Source: Gordionus sp. m RMFG-2023 (taxonomy: Eukaryota; Nematomorpha; Gordioida; Chordodea; Parachordodidae). From it: DNA of 64,000 nt. Of the stretch, positions 25,352 through 35,179 are shown one piece after another. The translations under genes and the position numbers were made by a program. The stretch is taken from NCBI RefSeq assembly GCF_954871325.1, contig NC_088775.1, forward strand, positions 23,289,561-23,353,560, read 5' to 3'. Position 1 is the stretch's first letter. Each line of letters starts with the position of its first letter. The notes under the pieces are model-generated. The model was not told the origin of the DNA. It saw only the letters and a list, made by a program, of their open reading frames with translations, and ran no database searches.

Positions 25352-28300
25352 CTTATATTAGGCATTTTAATGATATAATTTTATTACAAATATTATATAA
25401 TAGAGCATACACCAACTCTTTCGGGAGTTTATATTTATATTTAGCAAGAGATTGATATTTTATTGAGAGATTTGCAGAAGAAAAACGAGCTAGAGAAATA
25501 TTGTAAAATTAAAGCTTATAATTTTTATATTATATTAGTAAAGTACCTTATTAATATCAGTTAGAAAAGGCTAATAATATATAGTATATCAATCTATGAC
25601 GTAGTATTTTTCGTCTCTCTCTCACTTATTTTGTTAAAAAGATAAAATGTTCTTCATTGAAGTACTAATGGGTAAACTTGCCAAAATATATAATTTTTAT
25701 ATAATAGGAAAATAGTCTAAAATGTGTTTGAAATTATGCGAAGCATCTATAAAATATTTTGAGATATTATCAACCATATTTAACGTTTTATACCATAGTT
25801 TGTATAGCTAGTAATAAAAAATGGGATACTTTAATATCCTCACAATAAAAAACTGTCAAGTATTTAATTTTTTGTCTTCAAGATTTGAAATAGATTAGGA
25901 AGGATTCTGCGATAATAATGTCTGCGAATTTGATGTGCTGCTAGATTAATTAAAACCTTTTATTCATTTCAGTTATAAAAGGTATCACGTCAATTTGGCG
26001 CGGAAAATTCGGCACACGGCAATTCGGCGCGGCGACATTCAGCGCGTATCTATTACAGTTGCAATTTATTATATGTTACTTAGTATAAAAAAATAAGGAT
26101 GATTAAATAGAAATCATTTTGAATGTTGGTCCTATTAATTATTTCTTCATATTTATTTTTACAAAAATCTCAATTTTATTTACTAAATGTGAAATATCCA
26201 AAAAGATTAACAACCAAATATATACCTATTTCTTGGGTGACCAATTTACCACATAAGGTATGTTGACCAATGTTATGTAAGCCGAGATTTTGGGCATAGA
26301 AGAAAGAAAGAAAAAGAAAGGTTTGGACCTCTATCTCGAATCTTACATATTATTTTGGCTAGAATTTAAATCGACCGTTTTAAAAATAGACCCAGCCATG
26401 ATCCAAATAAAATCAAATTTAGACTGACTTATTTTTTAGATTTATTAAAAATCCTTAAATTCTATTAATCCTTTTTAAAAAAATATTATGCTTAGGCTAA
26501 TTTTTTTTATTATATAAATCAAAAATTAAATGTGTAATATCAAAAAAAATTAACAATCAATATTTATACCTATTTCTTTGGTTGACCAATTTGCCACATA
26601 AGATATGTTGATTTAGCCAATGTTATGTAAGCCGAGATTTTGGGCATATTACTTATCAGGGGGGTATATTATTTTTTGAAACTTTTATAATTTTATTTAT
26701 TTTTTTTATTGTCTAGGCATGAAAAGGGGATTTAAGATTTAACATTATAGTACTTATCAGGGGGGTATTTTAGGACTATTTTTAAAAACTGTTGATTAAG
26801 ATTGTAGCCAAAATAATATATAAGATTAGAGATAGAGGTCAAATCTTTCTTTTTCTTTCTTCCTTCTATGCGCAAAATCTCCAGGCTTACATAATATTGG
26901 CTACTAATCATCATACCTTATAATGTGGTAAATTGGTCCATTAAAGAAATAGGTATTGTTAATTTTTCTCGATATTACACATTTAGTAAATAAAATTGAG
27001 TTTTTATAAAAATAAATATGAAGAAATAAATAATAATACCAACATTCAAAATGACTTCTATTTAATCATCCTTATATTTTTATACTAAGTAATTTATAAT
27101 AAATTGCAACTGTAATAGATACGCGCCGAATTGACGCTTCGCCGAATTGTCGCTGCGCCGAATTGACGTGGAACCGTTATAAAAATATCCAAAAGGAAGA
27201 TAGAGATTTATTTTATAGTAGCCATGCTGCGAGTCTAAGTAAACAAATATTAAATTCATAGAGCTCTGCCTTTGACTCAACAATGACATATAATTTATGA
27301 AATTCGTCATCTACATTTGCCCTAATTTCCTTAAGAATCCTTTTCAGCCATCTCATCGTCTCAATCAAATAAATCGATTTCATTTTTGAAATATTTCACT
27401 TTAGTTTTGCAGTAAAATTAATGATAAATTGTTTAGTGGGATTATAATCAATAATAATTCATAGAACACATCAGTTATTTATTCCTGCTGTGAATGTGGT
27501 AAATAATGAGGTAGAAACAGAAATAATATTTTTGAAAAATATTTTAACCGACATCTGAATTATTTGACTTTAGAGGGGAGGAAGTGGAGGGGGGGGGAGG
27601 ATTTTCCCCCTGCCCCAACCGAAACCTACGTGCCTGTCACATCTCATATAGTGTGAGAAGAAATATGTTATTAATCGTCATATAAAAATATTCTATTAAA
27701 TTAAGGAGAATTAGATATGTCAAAAATCCTTAATAAATGTAAAATTTCAATAAAGAAAGATGATTAGTTTATATTAATTTATATTATTATAAAAGAGTTA
27801 TTTGAAAATAGAAACTTTTTTGTTAAATTTTAATATATATATATAAATATAATTAAATTATAAAATATTTAAATTTATTTACCTAAAACATCACAAAGTG
27901 AGGCACATTCTTCGAGCGTTGAAAATCTATTGGCATTCCCAGAGCAACCAGAATATATAAAACCTTCGCATCTTGAAGTTATAGGACTAAAAAAATATTT
28001 GGTCTCATAGTGGGAACAATTACCAATTTCCACGGGCAAAAGGCATGGAAAGTAAGAGTCTTTATATTTTTAAATTTATTATAATCTAAACCGGTCATCA
28101 TTTCATTTCATTTTTTCCTTCCTTCCTTCCTTCCTTCCTTCCTTCCTTCCTTCCTTCCTTCCTTCCTTCCTTCCTTCCTTCCTTCCTTCCTTCCTTCCTT
28201 CCTTACTTCTTTCCTATCTTCCTCTAACCATAACCTGTTCGACAAGTCCTTTCACAGTGATCATTGTATAAAAAATTATTGGCATTCCCATTGCAACCGG

Positions 28301-31300
28301 TATAGTAAAACCCTAAACATTTTCCTTTAGAACTATCGAAAAAATAACGAGTTAAATTTTGAATACAGTTCCCTATTGATAATGGCAGATTACAAATGTA
28401 TGGCAGCTTGGCTTAGATATAAAAAGAAATCCAAATATAAATTATTGCATATTTTAATTAGCTTTTGAAAAATTAAAAATATTGAATTATTTAATGCTTA
28501 TATCCAGTAGCGTCACTGGGGGAAAGGGGGGGGGGTCGAGCCTTCTGAAAATTTGAAGAGCCCCTCTCAAAATTTTGAATTTTTTTATACCACTAAAAAA
28601 AGAATAATGATAGCTAAAATAAGATAATTATAGATTATGTTATTTAAAAAAGGGTAATTTTCAATAATGTTAGCTAAAAAAAGAAGGTAATTTTAGATTA
28701 TATTTGCTATAAAAAAAGAAGATAATTTTGGATATTGTTAACTTAAAAAAAGTATTTAAAATTTTGAGCTCCCTGAGATTGTAACGGATAGTGACGCCCA
28801 TGCTTATACCGATTCAATCTTAACCTAACATCTGACCCTATTTTAAAAAATATACATCTAAATTGGCGAATCCTTTTGTTTTTAAAATAAATATATTTAA
28901 AATGCAAAACAAATGAAAGCACAAAAATATTTTTGATAAAACCCCAAAGATGATCTATACCAGTTTCTGTTTCTGAATAGAAATTTTTGTCAGGCTCGGC
29001 GTACAAAGTGCGTTTTATATTGTAAGTAGAATGTGGGAACGTGTTAAAAATTTCGAAATAAGTAACCAAAAATCCAGCTTTACAACCATCATCGACCCAA
29101 ACGTAATTATATGCATGCCCGTATGATTCTCCTACAGAATAATATTATAAGATAAATACAAATCTTTTTTGTAATTATAGTTTAGTTTCAAGTTCTATTG
29201 TTACAATACGAGTCAAATCTAATCCGAACAAATTTGGGTCGATTTTTCAACAGTTTAATCGAGGAAATTTTTGATCGAATCGTACTCAGACCTATACTTA
29301 AAATATAATTTTGGATCGGATTCATATCTTCAAAAATAAACTCGGATTGGATTATTCAAAAATAAATTTTTATAAGACAAGTCGGACGTGAAATAATAGG
29401 TCAATGCAGGATTCTAGTTCAGAGATAAGAAATTTAAAAATAATGGGAGAAAATTAATTGTAATTATAGTTATAGAATTCAATGTATGCTTAGGTTAGTT
29501 AAAATAAATATAAGACTTTATAGAGATTATTTGAATGCTTGTTATATTACCGTCGGAAAATTATCATATTGACTAGTAAGTTCACAATAGTATTTTTAAA
29601 AGTTACTTCTAAAAATTAACTATTAAAGTTAATAGCTATATTATTGAAAAGGTAAATAATTGTTTATAATTACATTATTTTAAAAACAATTTCTTTATAG
29701 AATATTTATTTAACCAATCATTTTTAATATAATTTATTTATTATTCAAATAATTTTGCCATTTAAAAATTTTAATCAAAGTTATTTTAAATGAAAATAAA
29801 CTTAAAATAGGAAATAATTACACTGAAAAATATATATCATAATATAATATTTATATTCATAAAAGATATGTCTGTTTTTTTTAGAAATAAGTTTTTCTAA
29901 ACTAAACAACCGTTCGACAGGAGCGCTTGATGTAAGTGAGACATATTTAATAAGTAGTTATTTAAAATTTCGGAAATCATTATATAAAGATAATAAATGC
30001 AATTGTATTGAATATATTAGTTAGCAAAAAATTAACTAGAAAATATGTTACTTTTGCCCATAAAATGTAACTAGTTATATTTGCCAAACATAACTAGTTG
30101 CCGTTATATTGCAAGATAACTCAAAAATGTAATAAGTTACAGTATATTTTAACAAAATTTGTAAGCACATTAGAAAAATTTATTTAAGGCTTGGGTTCGA
30201 GTGGTAAGTGAAAATAGTTTTTAAAATTTCAAATATATTTTCCTAATGAATATCCTGGACAATAAACTAATATTTGCTAATTTAATTTTATATTTGTTAT
30301 TTATTTTCTGCTAACTTTCGTGTATATATTTAATAGAAGAACTTACCAAATACACATTTATTTTTCGAAAATTCTTCCAACAAAGCAATGTTAGTTATAT
30401 TCCCCGGAGCCTGACATTGATTTCGTCCTTTAAGACTTTGGCAGGCTAACTATAATATATTAAAATTATTATTTAATAAAAAATATCAGATATTTCACTA
30501 ATGAAGATAAGGTGAAATTATCACCAAATTCTTCCATGGGCTCTAAAAATAATCACTATAAAGAAATTTATTGTTTCAAGTAGTTAAAAGCTAGGTAGTT
30601 GCTGTAGTATTAGTATGCTAAATGTTTTAATATACTTTTATCATAAGGGTTAATTAAGTTTATTTAAATATTGTGATAAAAAAATAACTTCTGCCGTTTC
30701 TTCGCGATTATCAGTCCCTACAGGACTTGATGTCTGGTTATAATCTGGCAGGAAAACAGTGAAAATAGCTTGACACCCATTTGACACCCATATATTTTGA
30801 TCCCTATATCCAAACGTCTTTTGATATTGGCATTTATTAGAATCCGCCTCTATTTTACTATCAATTCTAGTATCATTATTATAATTGAGTTCCTTATAGT
30901 TAGGTTCAAAATCGTATGCCATTTGCCGTTGTAATTGAATTCCATGAATGGGCTTACCTATATTACATTCTCTATATTCCGACCAGCCACTGCCACAGAA
31001 TGTCACATATTCCCTAAGCAAGACGGGCTCTTTAGTTCTAAAATGTTCATTTCCTTCGTTATTTACGCCTAGAATAGTGTGAAATTCATTTAATGTGAAA
31101 TGGTTATTGACTTCATTTAAGTATTTATGAGGCCATAGTTGAGTGTAATTGGATGTATTTGGTGGCGATGTAGTTATACTACTGTTAATGGAGTTTACCA
31201 ATGAATATTGTTCTGTGCTATTAAGCACACTCCATCGACCGTATACCCCCGCAATAGCCGTGAATGTTCTATGCGGAATGTATCTAGAAGTGTAAATGTT

Positions 31301-33342
31301 AGGCTTATGTATATCTCGATAGATTCCCTTACCTTTTATTGTCGTTCTGCTTTTGATTGTTGTACTTGAAATCTCTTGTAATTTATAAATTTCAGATGAA
31401 AAAGTTGTATATTGAATATTATTTTGGTGATGTTGCCTTTCAAGTATACTACGCGGTCTATGATTTTCATTAATTAAATTGTCTCTTCCTTGATAATGAT
31501 ATTTACTATTCTGTGGTATATAACGAGTATACGGAGAATCAGAGGCCAAAAATCCTAATGAGCTCATGATTTTAATTCGAATCTGAAATATACCAGCGCA
31601 TCCTTTGTCCACCCAAATGTAGGAAGCGGATTTAATAGGCACAGGAAGGGCTTCAGGATTATGAACCTTTTTTATCAATGTCTCATAAATGACTTCGTCT
31701 TCAGGGTCAACACTTCTAATGTTAATACCATAGGTTTTGTTAAATTTGCAAGGAAATTTATTCTCATCTATTGATTTAAGTAGCTTAAACTTTTCCACAA
31801 CTATCATTTTAGAATTGCCAACGTTTTTATTCTTTTCATGATTTCTAAATCTGAAATCTCTTCCATAATTTTTATAGTAATGTCTATAAAGATTTGTGGC
31901 AAAACCATCGGAATCATATGGTTCCAAAACTTTGAAAGTTGAATTTTCCACTTTTGGGGAAACCCCAAAATTAACACCCAATGGACATTCCCAGTATGTT
32001 TTGGTAGCCGGTGGACTAGCGCAAAACATAAAATCATCAAAGAGTCTTCTTTCCGGATATGTTCCTAAAAGCTTTCCAGCCAAAAGAGAATGTAGATAGT
32101 TGTATTGTTCTTCTTCCTGTTTAAATTTGACCTCGAATGTGGCCTTACACCCTTTGTTGACCCATATTCTGTTATTGACATATCCGTAAGAGCGTCTTTT
32201 GCGAGAACATTCAGCGAAGGATAGTTGTTTAAGCAAGCGAATAGAGGAAAGATTTCGAAAAAATTCGCATTCATTTAGAGCGCCGGCACTTTCACAAGTA
32301 GCACTCTTGTATTCGTTTGAAAAAGTTTGTGATATAGGAATCCTAGGACTTGTAAGCAATGATTGGATTGAATCAGCATTTTCTGAAAATTTATTAATAA
32401 AACCGAAAGGAGATTCATGGTTGGGTGTTTGATAGTACACATCGAAAACAGCGGAACAGTCTTTATTAACCCATACTATACTTCGGTCTTGAATTGAGCC
32501 ATAAGTTTGATTGACTTTGCATTCATTCCGATTCATTTGTTTTCTTTACCATATATATGTATATACATATGTGTGTGTTGTGAATAATAAGTAATTAAAT
32601 CACTGGCATAATAGACCAAAATCAAAGGAGGGCACAGGAATGCAAACATTTTTTTACTATTAAAGAGAATCTAAAAATGAAATTTTTCTTATCCAAATTA
32701 AAATATAGTGAATCAGTAAAAAATTTAAAGAATCCAATTTATTTAAATAAACACTATAAGTAAATAAACTTTCTTTAAAAATATTGTCTAAAGATATAAG
32801 TATTTTATCAATAGGAATGTTATTCAAATAAACTAAGATCTTTGCCCCCCCCCTAAGCCCATATAGCTTTCTACTGAATAAAATATTGTAAAAAGTATTA
32901 TGAGATTTATTTTATTCTTTAATAAACAAAACTTTTTTACAAACCTAAAATATATAAATTTAATAGGACCTCCAACCAAACATTCTGAATATTTTCCGAA
33001 GTAACTTTTGCATTGGATTTGTTTGTGTCGTAAGGTGTTGTATATTTTTACCTTTGATTGAGTGTAAACTAATTTAAAATATAGTTATAAGAATAAATAA
33101 ATTTTAGTTTTTGTTAAATATTATCAATTATTTAATACAAGAAAAAATATAAACGAGTGGTCTCTATTTGGTCTTTTTTTAAATAATATTTTCACATTTA
33201 GGAGTCGCTACCTGTATAATTATACTTCAGTTGTAATTAAACATTTGTTAAATATCGAATCATTTATAATATATAAATATTTACCAAAGTAAATGTTCAA
33301 TAGTAAGCTGATAAGGATCCAGATCATTTCATTTGCATTCAT
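25152..33342 (-). CDS. secreted protein: five DUF3011-like domains plus three Kunitz domains (8-exon model)
   Basis: Eight minus-strand exons can be joined with GT-AG introns: 33342-33285, 33068-32945, 32543-30722, 30449-30347, 29131-28961, 28411-28235, 28059-27883 and 25351-25152. Their lengths add to 2832 bases, exactly 943 codons plus a stop, with every junction in phase. The product starts with a hydrophobic signal peptide (residues 1-23), then DUF3011-like domains at about 39-98, 144-199, 230-385 (expanded by inserts), 570-665 and 670-730, then Kunitz domains in about 760-818, 819-877 and 878-943. The DUF3011-like pattern is C-x-S, a second Cys, IxLL-QLS, C, YGY, IWV-x-x-GC-x-A-x-F. The role is unknown; an extracellular protein with possible protease-inhibitor or binding modules is an inference. 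Exon 3 also reads on to a stop at 30650, so a 691-residue form or two separate genes are alternatives. Confidence 0.75.
25981..27175. mobile_element. foldback element with arms of about 430 bp (Mutator-like) in intron 7
   Basis: Left end GGTATCACGTCAAT and right end (reversed) GGTTCCACGTCAAT. A perfect 9-bp duplication GTTATAAAA lies at 25972-25980 and 27176-27184. The inverted arms run about 25981-26410 and 26745-27175 and are closely alike throughout. The outer part of the right arm has three near-copies of CAATTCGGCG. The middle holds a third, partial copy of the arm (about 26520-26660) in the same orientation as the left arm. Nine-base duplications with long inverted ends are typical of Mutator-like elements. 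No transposase is present. Confidence 0.8.
27213..27383 (-). CDS. unrecognised small open frame in intron 7
   Basis: A 56-codon frame from ATG to TAA with a charged, helix-like composition (LKRILKEIRANVDDEF). It lies between the foldback element and exon 7. I do not recognise it. It could be an unspliced host exon, a relic, or chance; no good donor site is visible. Confidence 0.2.
   Translation of the reverse strand: MKSIYLIETMRWLKRILKEIRANVDDEFHKLYVIVESKAELYEFNICLLRLAAWLL
27883..28059 (-). CDS. exon 7: Kunitz domain 2
   Basis: Also 177 bases and phase 1-1 (acceptor AATATAAAG, donor GTAAAT). It encodes CLLPVEIGNC, YFFSPITSRC, FIYSGCSGNANRF and CASLC with the same 8-15-7-12-3 spacing as exon 6. 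P1 is Ser. Equal length, phase and close sequence mark exons 6 and 7 as a tandem exon duplication. Confidence 0.9.
28115..28204 (+). repeat. (CCTT)n microsatellite
   Basis: More than twenty uninterrupted CCTT units in the short intron between the two tandem Kunitz exons. Confidence 0.95.
28235..28411 (-). CDS. exon 6: Kunitz domain 1
   Basis: A 177-base phase 1-1 exon (acceptor ATATCTAAG, donor GTTATG). The six Cys have the exact Kunitz spacing C-8-C-15-C-7-C-12-C-3-C: CNLPLSIGNC, then RYFFDSSKGKC, FYYTGCNGNANNF, C-x3-C. The P1 position after the second Cys is Ile, so trypsin-type inhibition is not expected; the target, if any, is unknown. Confidence 0.9.
28503..28800. mobile_element. 298-bp non-autonomous hAT-like element in intron 5
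   Basis: Left end TCCAGTAGCGTCACTGGGGG followed by a G-run; right end TAGTGACGCCCA. A perfect 8-bp duplication TGCTTATA lies at 28495-28502 and 28801-28808. The middle contains several rough repeats of GATAATTNTAGATTATGTTA with A-runs. No coding capacity. Confidence 0.8.
28961..29131 (-). CDS. exon 5: second half of DUF3011-like domain 5
   Basis: Acceptor TTCTGTAG, donor GTATAG after GAAACTG. It encodes GESYGHAYNYVWVDDGCKAG and FLVTYFEIF, completing the domain with YG and WVDDGCKAGF, then a linker toward the first Kunitz exon. Phase 1 on both sides. Confidence 0.75.
30347..30449 (-). CDS. exon 4: first half of DUF3011-like domain 5
   Basis: Acceptor TATTATAG, donor GTAAGT after GTATTTG. It encodes ACQSLKGRNQCQAPGNIT and IALLEEFSKNKCVF, matching the C-x-S, C, IxLL, C half of the family. 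It enters in phase 0 and leaves in phase 1. The second half follows in exon 5. Confidence 0.75.
30650..32543 (-). CDS. exon 3: large exon with DUF3011-like domains 1 (end) to 4
   Basis: An uninterrupted frame of about 630 codons. Domain 2 is the clearest: TCESAGALNEC, IRLLKQLSFAEC, SYGYVNNRIWVNKGCKATFEV. Domain 3 keeps FMFCAS...WECPLG and IWVDKGCAGIFQI but carries a long insert. Domain 4 has TFCGSGWSEYRECNIG, a variable loop, then TFGYRDQNIWVSNGCQAIFTV. Between domains 3 and 4 is a Ser/Thr/Asn-rich linker with several N-x-S/T sites. The exon enters in phase 2 from acceptor GGTAAAG. It can either end at 30722 (CCT before GTAGGG, phase 0) or run to the stop at 30650-30652; AATAAA lies about 80 bases beyond that stop. 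Confidence 0.85.
32945..33068 (-). CDS. exon 2: first half of DUF3011-like domain 1
   Basis: Acceptor TTTTAAATTAG precedes the exon; donor GTTTGT follows TATTTTAG. It enters in phase 1 and leaves in phase 2. It encodes a basic spacer and then QCKSYFGKYSECLVGG and IKFIYF, the first half of a DUF3011-like domain that exon 3 completes (KQMNRNEC...TYGS...WVNKDC). Splitting at this point rebuilds the spacing seen in domain 2 (IRLLKQLSFAEC). A longer end at GTAAAA three bases on would break the phase. Confidence 0.6.
33285..33342 (-). CDS. exon 1: start codon and signal peptide
   Basis: ATG at 33342-33340 opens a peptide with a short polar start and a strongly hydrophobic stretch (MIWILISLLLNIYF), typical of a secretory signal. 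The exon ends in TTTG before GTAAATA, leaving one base for the next codon (phase 1). The next exon supplies TT to make Val and continues YTQS, a plausible cleavage region. No clear TATA box could be singled out in the AT-rich upstream DNA. Confidence 0.7.
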
Positions 33343-35175
33343 TATTAGATCATTTAACAATTATTTTTAATTATACTATTTGTGTCTCGATAGCTCATAA
33401 TTGTAAATTCTTTAAAAACTCCATATATCTATAATATTATAAGAATTGTTGTGGAGAATAAAGATTCCATTTCCTCACATCTTATAGTGAATAATCTTAA
33501 AAATTAATAAAGTATATTTCAATTCTGACAAATAATTTTTTAAAATTCATATTTAAAAAAACAGTAAAATAATTTTTATCTTTATTATTATATGTATTAT
33601 TTATAAGAATAAAACATAAGTAATTTTTTTTTATTCAAAATACAAATGAAAAGGCCAAAATGATAGAGAAGGAAAAAAAAAAAATCATAGTTAAATATAT
33701 AGTATTAAATTTTATATGATAGATTTATTTTTTCAATTAACTAAATATTTTCCTAAATATAATTTTGAATTAGTAAAATTCCCCCCCCCTCCGCCCCCCA
33801 ATAATTGAATGAGTACGATATGTTATTAAAAAAATTTTAAAAAAGTACAAGTAAAAGTTAATAAATTTTATAATTGTGATTTTTGAGAAATGCACTTTTT
33901 TATAAAAAAATACTAAAATTTATATATTTAATAATGTATTCTAGCCAAAAACCTTCAAAGAAGGGATTGAAAAATAGGAAATATATTGCGAAAAAAACAC
34001 CTAAAATTTTCCTCCTCCCTACAAAAATCCTGCATATACATAAGCTTTCTATATTTCGAAGTATTTTTTTACTTATATAAAGTATAAATTTGCTTCTAAA
34101 AATTGTTAATTTTAGAATATATATAATGAACCAAATTGATTCTTTGGTATTTGTATCCAGGACAAGATCACATAAATAATCCATTAATAATGTTATGTAT
34201 AATTTATGTTACATGATCTAGTATTTTTTTAAGATATAATATTTTATATTAAAAATATGGTGTAAGAAACAAATAAAATATTTTACAATCCTACGTTTTT
34301 TTTAAGACGAGAAAGAGGTCAATTCAACATGTATTAAAAAAGGATAGAAATACATATACTACGAGAGTATAAAATTGAATACTGTATGGGTGTTTTAATA
34401 GTTTATCAATGAATTTTAAATGTAAATAATTACGAATCAAAAACGTAATAGCAACCATTAATTTTTTTTAATTTTAAAACCTTAATCATTCTTTAGATGG
34501 ATAAATAATTTTTATTTTATATAATCGCCTAAAAACTTGCAAAAAGAACTAAAATTAGGTTAATATCATACTTTTTATTTTTAAATATTTTTTTTGTCAA
34601 ATAATTAGTTTTTTTAAAAAAAATATATAATAGTATTAAATGATACTAATAATAAATATAATAATGACAAGGTATAATATTTTTAAAAAATAATATAAAT
34701 CCCCTGTGTTAGATACTTATCTCCTACTTCAGCCCATATTCACTTTTGGACTTACCTTAACCTAGTCTAAAAGATTGATTTCATAAAAAAATTAGTCCCA
34801 GGATAGGAATCTGAATCTAAACTTTGGGGTATTTAAGAGAGTTTCAACTGTACATTTGACATCCTTATCCTTCCTCAAATAATTTTATTTATTTATTAAT
34901 GAGAATAAATGTTATCTGAACCATAAAGTTTCTGATAAAAGTTAGAAAAACAAAAAAAAATGTATTCAACTGTTTTATTTTGTAACCTTTTCCCCTATAT
35001 AATTTCCATTTCTAAAATCATTTTAGTCAGGTGCATAACCAGCCCCCCCCCCTCCCCTTTAGTAAAAATTTCTGAAAAAATATAAAAGGTTTTAATAAAT
35101 TATGAATTTAGTATTCTAGTTCAAATAGGTTATATTTTATTTTAAATATTAGCAAAAAGTTAAAATTAATTTAAA
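33343..35175. other. gene-free DNA upstream of the host gene
   Basis: It should contain the host promoter, but no distinct motif stands out. Two C-runs occur (33781-33800 and 35042-35056). The second is preceded by CAGGTGCATAACCAG, which looks like an end of the GCGTAGCC-type elements. Confidence 0.35.
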
Positions 35176-35179
35176 TATT

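Noticed and set aside
31804-32432. Frames overlapping exon 3 on the plus strand and in another minus frame
   Set aside because: They are shadows of the exon; only the 630-codon frame carries repeated conserved domains.
32840-32860. C-runs as telomere-like or CpG-island sequence
   Set aside because: Plain homopolymers without a telomeric unit or CpG clustering; better explained as element ends.
33000-33060. A separate mini-exon ending at GTAAAAATA near 33050
   Set aside because: Reading through instead gives a continuous exon with correct phase and a complete first domain half.
33883-34184. Overlapping frames on both strands as small genes
   Set aside because: Phe/Ile/Lys-dominated translations typical of AT-rich noise, no motif.
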